The notes: generated by a model not told the origin, from the letters alone. A stretch of 64,000 nucleotides of DNA from Amycolatopsis coloradensis (GCF_001953865.1 NZ_MQUQ01000005.1:321401-385400), one strand, 5' to 3'; positions 7,189 through 17,394 are shown, counted from the stretch's first letter. Translations and numbers: made by a program.

Positions 7189-10100
7189 TCAAAGGCGGAG
7201 GATCGACTCGACGGCGGCCGACGCCCGTCTTCGCAGCGCGCGGTAACCGGCTCGCTCGGCCAGCGCGAGCGCTTGGCGGGCCTGGCCGAGGTCGCCGGTC
7301 GCGGTGGCAAGGCCGATGAGCGCGTCGACTTCGGGATACCTGTCGCCGGTTTCCCGCAGCAGGGCCAAGGCCTGCCGGTACCGGTGGACGGCGTCCCGCC
7401 GATGCCCCGCGCGGTGATGCACGACGGCGAGCGCGACCAGCGCTTCGCCCTCACCGCGCGGTTCGCCGGTCTCCCGCGCCAGCCGCAGCCCGTCGCGCGC
7501 GTGGTCGAGCGCGTCGGTGAGACGGCCGAGATCGCAGCACACCGAGGCGAGCCTGCCGAGCGTTTCCGCCTCCCCGGCGCGATTCCCGGCGTCACGGTGC
7601 AGGGCGAGCGCCTCGGCGAGCAGTCCGGCCGCTTCGGTCGCCCGGCCGCGAGCGTGCTGCACCTGCCCGAGGTTGCTCAGGTTGATCGCCTCCCCGTAAC
7701 GCGAACCGATCCGGCGATACCGGCGCAGGGCGCGGGCGTAATGCCCGGCCGCCTGGGGCAGATCGCCCATCTCCCACTGGACGAGTCCCAGATTGCCGAG
7801 CGCGACGGCTTCTCCGGCTGGCCTCCCCGCCCGTCTGCTCAACTCAAGTGCCCGGGAGAACCGCGCCGCGGCGGCCGGAAGCCGTCCGGACTGCCAGTAC
7901 GCGCAACCGAGGTTGCCCAGCACCGCGGCCTGCGTCTCCACCCAGCCCGCCCGCCGGGCGAGCACGAGCGCGCCGGTGTAGTGCCGGACGGCCTCCCGGT
8001 ACCGGCCCTGGCGGAAACTCAGGTCGGCGAGGCTCAACCGGGCGGCCGCGCGGGCGCGCGGATCGCCGTCCTCTTCGGCGGCGGACAGCGCGGCCCCGGC
8101 GGCCGCCCGCCATTCCACCTGACGCAAGGACATCCAGAAGTAGCCGCGCAGCGCGTCGGCCAGCAGCCAGGCCACCGGACGCGGCCCGTTCCGTGCCGCG
8201 TCCTCGACGACGGCGACCAGATTGCCCAGTTCGGTCTCCAGCCAGTCCGCCGTGTTCTCCCTCACCGCGGCCGGAACGGGACCGTCCGGTACGGACAGCG
8301 GGATGCGGAACATGTGCGGGTAAACGATTTTCGCCGCGTGGTCGACGGCTCGCAGATACCACTCGTGCAACCGGCGGCGGGCGGATTCCCGTTCGGCCGG
8401 GGATTCCCGCGACTCCAGTCGATCGGCCGCATAACGCCGGAGCAGGTCATGGAACCGGTAGCGATCAGGCGCGTGCTGTTCGACCAGATGCGCGCCCGCG
8501 AGCGTGTCCAGCATCCGGCTCGCCTGGTCCGTACCACTGAGGATCTCCACCGCTTCGACACCGATGTCGTTGCCCGGAACCAGGCTCAGCAGCCGGAACA
8601 ACCGTCGCGTCCCGGCGGGCAACGCAGCGTAAGAGAGATCGAAGGCGGTACGGACGGCGATCTGTTCGTCGCCGGGGACCGTGAGCGCGGCGAGCAGATT
8701 GCCCTTGCGCAACTCGATGGCGTAGTCCTCGATGCCGTCTCCGGGATTGTCGGCGAGGTTCGCGGCGGCGATCCGCAGCGCCAGCGGCAGATACGCGCAG
8801 AGTCCGGCCACCTCGGCGGCCGCCTCGCGTTCGGCGCGGATCCGGTCGGAACCGAGCACCCGCCCGAGCACTTCGAGTGCCTCACCGGGATCGAGCATGT
8901 CCAGGGTGAGCCGCCGGGCGCCGTGCAGGGCGACCAGGCCGGTCAACCGGTCGCGGGCCGTCACCAGCACCAGGCAGCCGGGCCCGGCGGGCAGCAGCGG
9001 CCGGACCTGCTCGGCGGTGTCGACGTTGTCCAGCAGTATCAAGGCCTTCCGGTCGGTCATCAGCGTCCGGTACAGCGCGGACGCGGTCTCGGTGTCCGCG
9101 GGCAGCCGTTCGGCGGGAACGTCCAGCGCGGACAGGAACCGGGTGAGCACTTCGAGCGCCGTCGCCGACGGGGCGGGCGAATGGCCGCGCAGGTTCGCGT
9201 AGAACTGCCCGTCGGGGAACCGGTTCTTCATCCGGTGCGCCCAGTGCACGGCGAGCGCGGTCTTCCCGGCGCCCGCGGTTCCCGTGACGGCCGCGATCGC
9301 CACCGTGCCACCGGAACCCGCCGCCCTCGGTACCAGCTCGTCCAAAATGGACAGTTCGACGGCCCGGCCGGTGAAGCCGGGTGGTCCGGCGGGCAGCTGC
9401 CGTGGGACGCGAGCGGCTGGACGCGGGTTCGCGGGCGGGTCCCCCTCGTCGAGCAGGGCGGCGTGCGCGGCGAGGAGTTCGGGTCCGGGTTCGACCCCCA
9501 GTTCTTCGACGAGCCGCTCGCGAACCTCCTGGTAGAGCCGGAAAGCCGTCGCTCGCTGGCCCGCGCCGTGGTACGCGCGGATGAGCCGGGCCTGGGCGGG
9601 TTCGTCCAGCGGCTGGTCCGCGGCGGCCTCGGCCAGCTCCGTCAGCACCTCCCGGGCGGCGCCGATGGCGAGCATCGCGTCGCCGTACCCGGCGAGCAGC
9701 CAGCGGCGCTCCGCGACCAGAGAAAGAACCTTCGGATGCGTTGCGAGCAAAGGGAGATCGGCCAGCGGTTTGCCGCGCCACCAGCGCAGCGCCTCGCCGA
9801 ACAGGGCAGCGGCCCGGCCCGTCTCGCCGTCGCGCCGGGCTTCGTTCGCCTCGGCGACGAGCCCGCGGACGTGGGGAAGGTCGACGTCGACGGCGTCCCA
9901 GCGCAGCGCGTATCCACCGCCGACGTGCGGCAGGATCTCGCTCCCGGACCGGGCCGGGCGGTCGGGTTCCAGCAGCCGCCGCAGGTGTTTGACGTGCGTC
10001 TGGAGGACGTTCACCGCACTGCGTGGCGGCCGTTCACCCCAGAGCGCGTCCACCAGGTCCTGCTTGGACATCGCCTCGCCGCCGGCGAGCACCAGCAAGC

Positions 10101-10203
10101 CCAGCACGGCCCGGCGGCCGGGTGGGCCGAGGTCGAGTTCCGTACCGCCGTGCCACACCCGCAACGAACCCAGCACCTGGATCCGCACTACCGTCGGCGC
10201 CAC
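7189..10203 (-). CDS. AfsR/SARP-family transcriptional regulator
   Basis: About 1004 residues. Order: OmpR-type winged helix (residues about 5-90, RIQVLGSLRVWHGG), bacterial transcriptional activator domain BTAD (about 95-250), NB-ARC ATPase with P-loop GTAGAGKTA near residue 310 and a LILLDNVD Walker B near 385, then a C-terminal array of tetratricopeptide repeats (about 650-960, recurring A-x-x-x-L-G-N-L-G). This is the AfsR architecture, usually a pathway-level activator of secondary metabolism. No biosynthetic cluster is nearby. The start is uncertain: GTG at 10203 or 10188, without a clear ribosome site, possibly leaderless. It is the first gene downstream of the jetC1 stop (10291), on the same strand. 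Confidence 0.9.
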   Translation of the reverse strand: MAPTVVRIQVLGSLRVWHGGTELDLGPPGRRAVLGLLVLAGGEAMSKQDLVDALWGERPPRSAVNVLQTHVKHLRRLLEPDRPARSGSEILPHVGGGYALRWDAVDVDLPHVRGLVAEANEARRDGETGRAAALFGEALRWWRGKPLADLPLLATHPKVLSLVAERRWLLAGYGDAMLAIGAAREVLTELAEAAADQPLDEPAQARLIRAYHGAGQRATAFRLYQEVRERLVEELGVEPGPELLAAHAALLDEGDPPANPRPAARVPRQLPAGPPGFTGRAVELSILDELVPRAAGSGGTVAIAAVTGTAGAGKTALAVHWAHRMKNRFPDGQFYANLRGHSPAPSATALEVLTRFLSALDVPAERLPADTETASALYRTLMTDRKALILLDNVDTAEQVRPLLPAGPGCLVLVTARDRLTGLVALHGARRLTLDMLDPGEALEVLGRVLGSDRIRAEREAAAEVAGLCAYLPLALRIAAANLADNPGDGIEDYAIELRKGNLLAALTVPGDEQIAVRTAFDLSYAALPAGTRRLFRLLSLVPGNDIGVEAVEILSGTDQASRMLDTLAGAHLVEQHAPDRYRFHDLLRRYAADRLESRESPAERESARRRLHEWYLRAVDHAAKIVYPHMFRIPLSVPDGPVPAAVRENTADWLETELGNLVAVVEDAARNGPRPVAWLLADALRGYFWMSLRQVEWRAAAGAALSAAEEDGDPRARAAARLSLADLSFRQGRYREAVRHYTGALVLARRAGWVETQAAVLGNLGCAYWQSGRLPAAAARFSRALELSRRAGRPAGEAVALGNLGLVQWEMGDLPQAAGHYARALRRYRRIGSRYGEAINLSNLGQVQHARGRATEAAGLLAEALALHRDAGNRAGEAETLGRLASVCCDLGRLTDALDHARDGLRLARETGEPRGEGEALVALAVVHHRAGHRRDAVHRYRQALALLRETGDRYPEVDALIGLATATGDLGQARQALALAERAGYRALRRRASAAVESILRL

Positions 10204-10290
10204 CGATGGGAACGTAGTGAGCCTTCCCGCGCCGCACAAGGACGAACCGCGGAAAGGGCCCCGCTGCGACCGGCTTTGGGGCCGCTCAGG

Positions 10291-13200
10291 CTAATGCCCG
10301 GCGGGCTGGAGGTCGTGGCCGTTCCAGGTGAACCGGGCCGTGGTCACCGCGTCGTCCCCGTCGCCACCGGTGATGAGCTGGTGGATCCCGACGCCGCTGA
10401 GTTCGGCGTAGGTGCACCACTCGTGGTCCGACGTCAGCATCAGGTCGAGGTCGAGCGCGGACAGCAGCCCGAACACCTGCCCGCGGTTGGTGGTGTCGAC
10501 GCCGACGAACACCTCGTCGAGCAGGATCACCCTCGGCGCCTCCGGCACGGCCTGGTAGTGCGCGGCGACGGCGGCGAACAGCGGCAGGTGCAGCGCGATC
10601 GCCTTCTCCCCGCCGGAAAGCGCGCCGTGCAGCTTCTTGGTCAGCAGCTGCCAGCCCGCCCCGTTGGCGCGGTCCACCTTGACCACGAACCGGTGCCACG
10701 ACGTGTAGTCGAAGACCTGCGCGAGCTGCTGCTCCCAGCTGGTCGCGGTGTCGTCCGCCTTCGCCTGCTCGACACGCTCCCGGAAGAACTTGTGCAGCGA
10801 TTCGCGGTCCTCGGCCCTCAGCTGGTCCGGATCCTTCAGCAGCAGGTCCCGCGCGGTCTTGGTGCCCGGCGGCAGGTCGGGGGAGACCTGCCAGACCAGC
10901 CGGACGGCGACCCTCGACGCGGTCCGCACCCGTTCCAGGCGCGCGTTCATCCCGTCGACGAGGTCGTTGGCCTGCCGGATCCTCGCCGCGAGATGGCGGC
11001 GGGTGTCGCCGGTCAGCGTCTTGTCGAACAGGTCGCTCTCGCGGCCGGTGATCTCGTGCCTGCTCTGTTCCGCTTCCGCGTAAAGGATCTTCAGCAGTTC
11101 GGCGGCGCCGACCCGCAGCCCGTCGACGACGGCGGTGAAGATCTGGACGTCCTCGTCGGTCTCCAGATCGAGTTCCGCGCGCGAGCTGAGCGTGTTCCGG
11201 CAGGTGTGCACGGCCTCGGAAAGCCGGTGCAGTGCCTCGCCGAGGTTGCTCGGCGCGTGCGGCACGGACGGCCACGCCGCGGCCACCAGGCGAGCCGTGT
11301 CGAGGGCCGCCCGCACCCCTTCGGAGGCGGACAGGGTGGCCTGGAACTTCGGCAGGTCCTCGATTCCGCCGTCGGCGGGGAAGACTCCGGTGGCGAGCTT
11401 CCGGAACCGGAGCGCGGCGGCGTCCTGCTTAGCGGTGGCGTCTTCGCGGGCCCGCGCGTCGGTCGTGCGCCGCACGCCGAGCGCGCCCAGCCGGACCGCG
11501 AGTTCCTTGGCGTCGGAGTTGGCCGCGCGGAGTTCGTCGGCGAGTTCGCGCAGTTTCGTGCGCAGGCCGTCGATTTCGGCGAGCACCTCACGCTGGCCGG
11601 TGCCGACGGTGCCCTCGATCGCGTCGAGCTTCGCGGTGAGCTTGGCGCGTTCGGTCTCCGCCTCGGAAGCCTCGTCCTCGCGGCGGGCGGCGTTCGCCTC
11701 CGAACGCTCCGCCTGCTCGGCGAACGTCTCGGCCCGCTGGGTCGCCGTGAGCAGGTTCCCGTGTTCGTACAACCAGTTCTCGCCCTGGTCGGAGTAGGTG
11801 CGCAGGGCTGTGGCGAGCGCGGTCAGCGGCGTGCGTTCGGTCGGCAGGCCGCCCTCGGAAGCCTGGCCGGTCAGCTCGTGCAGTGCGGTCTTGGCTTCGA
11901 TCTCCAGCGCGGAGACGGCCGCCTCGCGGTGGCGGACGGTGGTGTCGGCGGCGGTCAGGTCGGCCTCGGCCGTGGTCAGTTCTCCAGTCGCGGCAAGGAG
12001 ATCATCGTGGCTGGGACGGGCGGCGCGTTCGATCTTGATCAGCTCACGCCTGCCACGCAGCGCGGCCAGTTCGCCTTCCAGCTCGGCGATGGTCTTCTCA
12101 TGGCCGGAGATCTCGTCACGCAGTCCGGCGATCCGGCGTTCCCTGGCGTGCAGGCGGGCGGAAGCACCGATGTAGGTGGGGGCCCCCTTCGCCCAGCTGC
12201 CCGACAGGCTGCCCATCCGCCAGCCACCGTCCGCGCCGATCGCGGCGGGACCCGCGGGCAGCGTGTCGTCGAAGGCGATCACCTCCAGCACCCGCCGGAT
12301 CTTCGCCGGGGCGACCCCGGCGTCCGGTTCCGGCACGAGGACGTCGGCGAGCGAACGGCCGGACGCCACGGGCAGCGTCCCGGTCTCGGCGAGCACGTCG
12401 TGCCCGTCGACCACACCGTGGGAGTTCACCCAGGCGTCCAGCAGCCCGGCGCCTTCGAGCGCGGCTTCGATCCCGGCGTGCGTGTCCTCCGGTACGGAAC
12501 CGGCGAAATCGACCAGCCGCCACAGCGGGGCGCCGCTCATCTCGGCCCGGTCCGCCGTCCGGGTCTTCGGCGCCGCGGGCGCGAGGACGTCCTCCGTTTC
12601 GAGCACGCCCGCCTCGACCAGGAGTTCGTCGTGCTCGGCGCGCGCGGTGGCCAGCGCGGCACCGGTCGCCGCCTCCTGCCGGACGATGTCCTCCAGCACG
12701 GTCTCGGCGACCGCGCTGATCTTGCCCAGCAGCGAGACCTCCGCCTCGGCTTCCCGCACGAGCGCTTCCGCGTCGGGGAAACGCAGCTCACGGCAGCCGA
12801 TCGCCCATTCGGCGAGCCGGGTGCGCAGATCGCTCAGCGCCAGTTCGCGCGTCGCCGACGTGAGATCCAGTTTCTCTTGCGCGGCTGAGAAATCCGACCT
12901 CGCCCGGTCCAGCTCCGCCTCGGCCTGATGGCGGCGGCCGACGGCGCGTTCGTGGTTGTCCAGTGCCCGGCCGAGGGTCTCGACCTGGTCGCGTTTGCCG
13001 CGGACGGCGGCCTGCAACAGCGGACGGAGCCGGATCGGTTCCGCCAGTCCGGCGACGAGTTCGTCGTGCACCCCGGCCAGGTTCGCGCGGGTCGCGGCGG
13101 CCCGGACCTCGGTCTCCCGCGAGCGGACGAGATCGGCCTGCCGTTTCGCGACCTGCCGGGCCGCCCGCGCGCGCTCCTCGTCGGCGTTCGCTTCGGCACG

Positions 13201-14274
13201 CAGCCGGTCGGCGTCCGCGCGAAGGGATTCCGCTTGTTCCGTCGCGGAAAGCGCGCGCTGTCGCAGCTTGTCGAGTTCCTGGCCCTTTTGGTACGACTCG
13301 GATTCGGTCAGCCCGGAGAGGCGGGCTTCGGCTTCCTCGACGTCCTTTTCAAGCTGCACCGCACGTTCCTCGGCGGCTTCCTTGCTCGCGGCGACCTCGT
13401 CGTACTCCTCGGCCGACCGGCGGGCGGCCGCGGCGAGCTTGTCGAGTTCGGCGGTCGCGGTGATGAGGTTCGCGGCACCCGCGCGCAGGACGCGCTGGGC
13501 GTAGGTCTTCTGCCGCGCGGCGAGCGCGCGGGTCGCGTCGACCTCGGTCTCCAGCGAGCCCAGCTTCTCACGCTGCGCGTCGAGCCGTTCGAAACCCTCG
13601 GCGAGATCCGCGATCTCCTGCTGCCCCAACGGCGGGAGCGCGCGGGACAGCAGGTTGGACAGCAGGCTCGGGTCGAGCCGCTGCGAGAGTTTGGGCATCC
13701 GCAGCTGGAGCAGCGCGGTGATGAGCGCGTCGTACCGCTGTTCGCTCAGGCCGGGGAACAGTTTCGCGCGGATCTCGGTGCGGTATCCGGCCGCGCCCGC
13801 GTGCACGGTCCCGCGTTCGCCGAGGTGCTCCTCCAGCGCGTTCTTGGTCAGCGGCTGGCCAGCCTCGTTGACCAGCGGCAACCTGTCGCCGACACGAAGC
13901 CCGGTGGTGAAGAAGTCGGCGTGCACCGTGCTGGTGTGCGTACTCGCCTGCAGCCGCGCGCCGCAGGTGAACCACTTGTCCTCGGCCATGCGGAATTCGA
14001 GCCATACGTACCCGACGCGCGTGGCGCCGGAAGCGCCTTCGCCCATCAGGTTCCAGTGCATGCTGCGTTCGCTGGTGCCGAAGGTCGACAGCCGGTTGGC
14101 GCGCAGGCTCGCGTCGAACAGGAACGGCAGCAGCAGTTCCAGTGCCTTGGACTTCCCGCTCCCGTTGGGGCCGCGCAGCAGCAGGCGCCCGTCGTGGAAC
14201 TCGAAGATCTCGTCGTAGTAGCGCCAGATGTTGAGGATGCCCGCCCGGGACGGGATCCACCTCGTCACGGTCAC
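10291..14274 (-). CDS. jetC: Jet1 SMC-like ATPase (TIGR02680 family, JetC)
   Basis: 1327 residues from a GTG at 14274 that overlaps the jetB stop as GTGA. Residues 35-42 are a Walker A (GPNGSGKS), preceded by FEFHDGRLLLR; a long coiled-coil region (about 300-1100) flanks a hinge-like centre (about 560-720); the C-terminal head has LSGGEK and Walker B VILLDEVFVGVD. This is the TIGR02680 SMC family, the motor of the DUF2397/2398/2399 four-gene neighbourhood classed among the Wadjet plasmid-defence systems. In such complexes JetC is the loop-extruding ATPase. All ATPase motifs look intact. Unusually, no DUF2399 (JetD) gene follows; the next gene is the AfsR-like regulator. Confidence 0.9.
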   Translation of the reverse strand: MTVTRWIPSRAGILNIWRYYDEIFEFHDGRLLLRGPNGSGKSKALELLLPFLFDASLRANRLSTFGTSERSMHWNLMGEGASGATRVGYVWLEFRMAEDKWFTCGARLQASTHTSTVHADFFTTGLRVGDRLPLVNEAGQPLTKNALEEHLGERGTVHAGAAGYRTEIRAKLFPGLSEQRYDALITALLQLRMPKLSQRLDPSLLSNLLSRALPPLGQQEIADLAEGFERLDAQREKLGSLETEVDATRALAARQKTYAQRVLRAGAANLITATAELDKLAAAARRSAEEYDEVAASKEAAEERAVQLEKDVEEAEARLSGLTESESYQKGQELDKLRQRALSATEQAESLRADADRLRAEANADEERARAARQVAKRQADLVRSRETEVRAAATRANLAGVHDELVAGLAEPIRLRPLLQAAVRGKRDQVETLGRALDNHERAVGRRHQAEAELDRARSDFSAAQEKLDLTSATRELALSDLRTRLAEWAIGCRELRFPDAEALVREAEAEVSLLGKISAVAETVLEDIVRQEAATGAALATARAEHDELLVEAGVLETEDVLAPAAPKTRTADRAEMSGAPLWRLVDFAGSVPEDTHAGIEAALEGAGLLDAWVNSHGVVDGHDVLAETGTLPVASGRSLADVLVPEPDAGVAPAKIRRVLEVIAFDDTLPAGPAAIGADGGWRMGSLSGSWAKGAPTYIGASARLHARERRIAGLRDEISGHEKTIAELEGELAALRGRRELIKIERAARPSHDDLLAATGELTTAEADLTAADTTVRHREAAVSALEIEAKTALHELTGQASEGGLPTERTPLTALATALRTYSDQGENWLYEHGNLLTATQRAETFAEQAERSEANAARREDEASEAETERAKLTAKLDAIEGTVGTGQREVLAEIDGLRTKLRELADELRAANSDAKELAVRLGALGVRRTTDARAREDATAKQDAAALRFRKLATGVFPADGGIEDLPKFQATLSASEGVRAALDTARLVAAAWPSVPHAPSNLGEALHRLSEAVHTCRNTLSSRAELDLETDEDVQIFTAVVDGLRVGAAELLKILYAEAEQSRHEITGRESDLFDKTLTGDTRRHLAARIRQANDLVDGMNARLERVRTASRVAVRLVWQVSPDLPPGTKTARDLLLKDPDQLRAEDRESLHKFFRERVEQAKADDTATSWEQQLAQVFDYTSWHRFVVKVDRANGAGWQLLTKKLHGALSGGEKAIALHLPLFAAVAAHYQAVPEAPRVILLDEVFVGVDTTNRGQVFGLLSALDLDLMLTSDHEWCTYAELSGVGIHQLITGGDGDDAVTTARFTWNGHDLQPAGH

Positions 14275-15491
14275 GGCGCCTCCTCGTTTCGGTCGGTGTA
14301 CCTCGCGGCGGCCGGGAGTGGCCGGACGAGTTCGGCTTCGACGCGGACCAGCCCGAAACTCCTCAGCACCGCGAGCGCGTCCACGGTCAGCCGTCGAACG
14401 CCGTCCTTGCCCCGGTGGGTCCTGGCCCAGCGCGGGAACCGTTTCAGCAGTTTGGCGGTGGCTTTCTGCAGGTAGTCGGTCGTCCGCGGCTCGTCCAGCG
14501 CGTCGAGCAGCAGGAGCGCGGCGACCTTGGCGTTGCTGCCGTCGTCGGGGAATTTCTCGTCGGTGGCCAGCCCGTCGACGTCGACCAGCAGCACACCCTC
14601 CGCGCGTTCTTCGAGGACGAAACCGCCCTGTTCCGCGGCGCGGCGCAGCAACTGGCGCCCGGTCGGCGACCCGAGGTACGCGCGCTCCTCCGCGGTCAGT
14701 TCGCCGAAGTAGAGGACGGGATCGTCGACGAGGCGCCGGAAGACCGCATGCCGGAGCCACAGGTTCCGCTGGACGTCGGAGGCGCTCGGCGTGTCCTCGT
14801 GACGCCCCGACGAGAGGCCGTAGCGCTGCTCGTACGACACCGCGTCCAGCAGTTCCTCGAACCGCAGCACGACGTCGTCGGCGGGCACGGCCAGCCGCGA
14901 CGGCCCGACCGGGGCGGCGAGCAGGCGCAGCAGCAAGGTCGCGTCGACCCGGAACAGCGCCTTCGCCCTCGCATCGTCCACAAAGGACTCCGCGTCGCCG
15001 TCGGCGACCGACAGGACGCCGTAGGACTCCAGCAGGTGGAGGACGTCCACGAACGCGATGCGCTCGGCCCGCGCGGTGACGTCGAAGGTGGTGACGAGGT
15101 CGTCGGCGGAACTCGCCCGTGCGACGCGGTCGGCGAGCAGGCCGATCGTGGTCACCGGCACCGTGAGCAGTTCGGCCGCGACCACGCACAGCAGGACGTA
15201 GCGCCGCCGGTCGAACGCCGGCCTGCCGGACCGCAGCCGCCGGGCGGGACGGCTGGGGTCGGCGGCGGCGCGGACCTTGACCAGCCGGGCGTAGCCGAGC
15301 CGGGGTTCGACGGTGAGCGTCCAGCCGCAGTAGTAGTCGAACCACTGCCGGATGGGTTCGCGGCGGCGCCGGACGAGGTCGAAGGTCTCGGGGGAGCCGC
15401 GTTCGCCGATCAGCGGCGTGGCCAGCATCGCCCGGATCCCGCGTGCGACCTCTTCGCGCTCCGCGATGACCAGTTGGTTCGTGAGGCTCAC
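14271..15491 (-). CDS. jetB: Jet1 TIGR02678/DUF2398 protein (JetB)
   Basis: 406 residues from a GTG at 15491 overlapping the jetA stop by four bases (GTGA), and ending with the same overlap into jetC. Family hallmarks: N-terminal helical region with REPIRQWFDYYCGWTL, the RRRYVLLCVVAAEL helix around residue 110, a LSVADGD winged-helix turn, and VLYFGELTAEERAYL near residue 265. DUF2398 proteins are the MukE/KITE-like winged-helix partner that joins kleisin to the SMC heads. The frame stays open to 15764, but the in-frame overlap start fits the family length and operon logic. Confidence 0.88.
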   Translation of the reverse strand: MSLTNQLVIAEREEVARGIRAMLATPLIGERGSPETFDLVRRRREPIRQWFDYYCGWTLTVEPRLGYARLVKVRAAADPSRPARRLRSGRPAFDRRRYVLLCVVAAELLTVPVTTIGLLADRVARASSADDLVTTFDVTARAERIAFVDVLHLLESYGVLSVADGDAESFVDDARAKALFRVDATLLLRLLAAPVGPSRLAVPADDVVLRFEELLDAVSYEQRYGLSSGRHEDTPSASDVQRNLWLRHAVFRRLVDDPVLYFGELTAEERAYLGSPTGRQLLRRAAEQGGFVLEERAEGVLLVDVDGLATDEKFPDDGSNAKVAALLLLDALDEPRTTDYLQKATAKLLKRFPRWARTHRGKDGVRRLTVDALAVLRSFGLVRVEAELVRPLPAAARYTDRNEEAP

Positions 15492-16981
15492 GCACCGCCT
15501 CCGGCCGTGCTGATCTCGATTTCGTAGTCGGGGCCACGGAAGACGCCGCTCGTGGTGGTCAGGCGCGCGACCGCGCCGTTCGGCGGCGGCCGCAGGACGA
15601 TCTCGATCTGGCCGTCGGACGTCGTGCTCCGCCGGGCGCCGCCGGTGCCGGGAGTGCTGCCCAGCGCCTGCCCCAGCAGGTCCAGCAGCCGCTCGAAAAC
15701 GGTGTGGTCCAGCTTCTCGAACGCCGAAAGCCGCACGACCCCGCCGGTGTCGAGCATGCTCCACGCCGCCTCGAGTTCGGCACGCTCGGCGACGGCCTGC
15801 CGGACTCGTGCCGCCCTGATCTCGGAGACGTCACGGACCCTTCCGGTCCTGGTGAACCGTTCGGTGCGGCCCGCCGACCGGAGCAGCTCCGACACCTCGA
15901 CCGGCGGCGCGTCGAGCCAGGACGCCGTCGTGCTGACCACTTCGGGGTCCGCGTGGGCCAGGTGCGCGTGTCGCGCGGAACTGAGCCCGAACATGGTGGA
16001 CCACAGGCGATGCAGGTCCTCCTGAGCGGGGACGACGGTGAACCACCGCGCCAGCTCACGGAAATCCGCGACCGCGCTGCTCGCCCGGCGACGTGACTCG
16101 GTGATCCGGTCCAGGACCTGGAGAAGCGTGATGATCGCCCGCCGCGCTACCTGATGGAGATCCTCGACCCGCGGCGTCGCGCCGTTTTCGGGCAGGAACC
16201 ACGCGCGAAGCCCGTCCCAGCGGGCCTCGCGGGCTTCGAGCCAGCGCGGGTCCGCGCTCGGCAAGGTGGCCCCGTTGAGCGCGCGCCGGTGCACGCGCTC
16301 GACGCCGTACTCGTCGATTTCCTTGATCCGGGTGGCGATGGTGTGGGTGTGGTGCTCCAGGTCGTTCAGGAACTCTTGCAGGTAGGCGACCGTGGACGCC
16401 TTGACCTCGTGGAACGTCGCGAGGTCGGCTTCGGCGTGCAGCAGGCGCTGGAGGTCGCCGTTGAACCGCTTCGTGTTGTCCCGGAACGCCTCGAGGTGGC
16501 TCTCGATTTCGGTGAGCACGCTGAACACGCGCCGGTCGGTGCCGTCCTCCAGCTGCTTGACGAGTTCGCCGAGCCGCTCACCCAGCGCGTCGAGGGTGGC
16601 CGTCTGAAGCGCACCCGTCGCGTTGAGCACTTCGTTCGCGCGGACCACACCCGCGTACGCCGCTTCGCCGAGCCGGGTCAGCGAGTACTGAAGATTGCGA
16701 CGCTCGTACTCGGAAGCCGTCCGGTAGTCACCCGCGTGGTGCTGGACGACGTCGAGATGGCCTTGGTTCCTGAGCTGGTCCAGCGCTTTGACCAGCTCTT
16801 CGTCGTCCAGCGTCTCCAGCCAGCCGGCTTCCCGCAGCCGCGGGCGGAGGTCGTCGATGCCGAGCGCCGTCACGAGCCGTTCGTTCGCCTCGCCGAAGGC
16901 GTGCAGGATCGCCAGGGGAAGCCCGGACCTGCTGCCGTCGGTGAAACGGAACATTTCGGGCGGTACCCGGATCGGATCCAT
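15488..16981 (-). CDS. jetA: Jet1 TIGR02677/DUF2397 protein (JetA)
   Basis: 497 residues from the ATG at 16981. N-terminal winged-helix part (about 20-110, with GWLETLDDEELVKALDQL), long helical middle (about 130-240), and a C-terminal region with RRASSAVADFRELARWF near residue 310, the usual DUF2397 signature. DUF2397 is the kleisin-like subunit of this SMC class. First gene of the Jet1 operon; a lipoprotein gene lies 87 bases upstream on the same strand. The order A-B-C with 4-base overlaps matches Jet2, but there is no D gene. Confidence 0.88.
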   Translation of the reverse strand: MDPIRVPPEMFRFTDGSRSGLPLAILHAFGEANERLVTALGIDDLRPRLREAGWLETLDDEELVKALDQLRNQGHLDVVQHHAGDYRTASEYERRNLQYSLTRLGEAAYAGVVRANEVLNATGALQTATLDALGERLGELVKQLEDGTDRRVFSVLTEIESHLEAFRDNTKRFNGDLQRLLHAEADLATFHEVKASTVAYLQEFLNDLEHHTHTIATRIKEIDEYGVERVHRRALNGATLPSADPRWLEAREARWDGLRAWFLPENGATPRVEDLHQVARRAIITLLQVLDRITESRRRASSAVADFRELARWFTVVPAQEDLHRLWSTMFGLSSARHAHLAHADPEVVSTTASWLDAPPVEVSELLRSAGRTERFTRTGRVRDVSEIRAARVRQAVAERAELEAAWSMLDTGGVVRLSAFEKLDHTVFERLLDLLGQALGSTPGTGGARRSTTSDGQIEIVLRPPPNGAVARLTTTSGVFRGPDYEIEISTAGGGA

Positions 16982-17067
16982 GCGACCTCCGGCACTGATG
17001 CGTGGAGCTACACGTTAGGGGGTCACCCAGGCGAGTCCGAACGGCCCATCTTTTTCACGCTGCGTGC

Positions 17068-17394
17068 TCACGTGGTGAACAGTTCGAGGCGCACCGTGGT
17101 CCCATCGACGGTGACCTCGCGGACCACGCGACGGCCGTCGACGACCCGGTCGTCGTTCATCACCCCGGGAGCGAAGTGCGAAGCCTCGAGCAACTCGGGT
17201 AGGTCTTCCGCCGGAAGGGTGAGGACGACCTCGTACCTCGCGTCGATACCCCGGTCGTACTTCGTCTCCAGCACCTTCCCGCTCGCGGGCATCGAGATCC
17301 CGCCGAAGCGGAAGGCGTCTTCAGGCTTCGGGACGTCTTCTGACGTCGTGCAGCCGGCCAGCAGAAGGGCCAGGGCCGCGAGCAGGAGCTTCAC
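17068..17394 (-). CDS. Small lipoprotein, function unknown
   Basis: 108 residues. The N-terminus MKLLLAALALLLAGCTTS has a canonical lipobox (LAGC, Cys15), so it should be lipid-anchored outside the membrane. The rest is a beta-rich domain with no recognised family. Possibly transcribed ahead of the Jet1 operon, though nothing links their functions. Confidence 0.75.
   Translation of the reverse strand: MKLLLAALALLLAGCTTSEDVPKPEDAFRFGGISMPASGKVLETKYDRGIDARYEVVLTLPAEDLPELLEASHFAPGVMNDDRVVDGRRVVREVTVDGTTVRLELFTT

Noticed and set aside
7273-12888. 1871-codon open frame on the plus strand
   Set aside because: It lies antisense to the AfsR-like gene and jetC1, both with clear domains; its Arg/Gly/Gln/Val-rich translation with no recognisable fold is the mirror of high-GC third positions.
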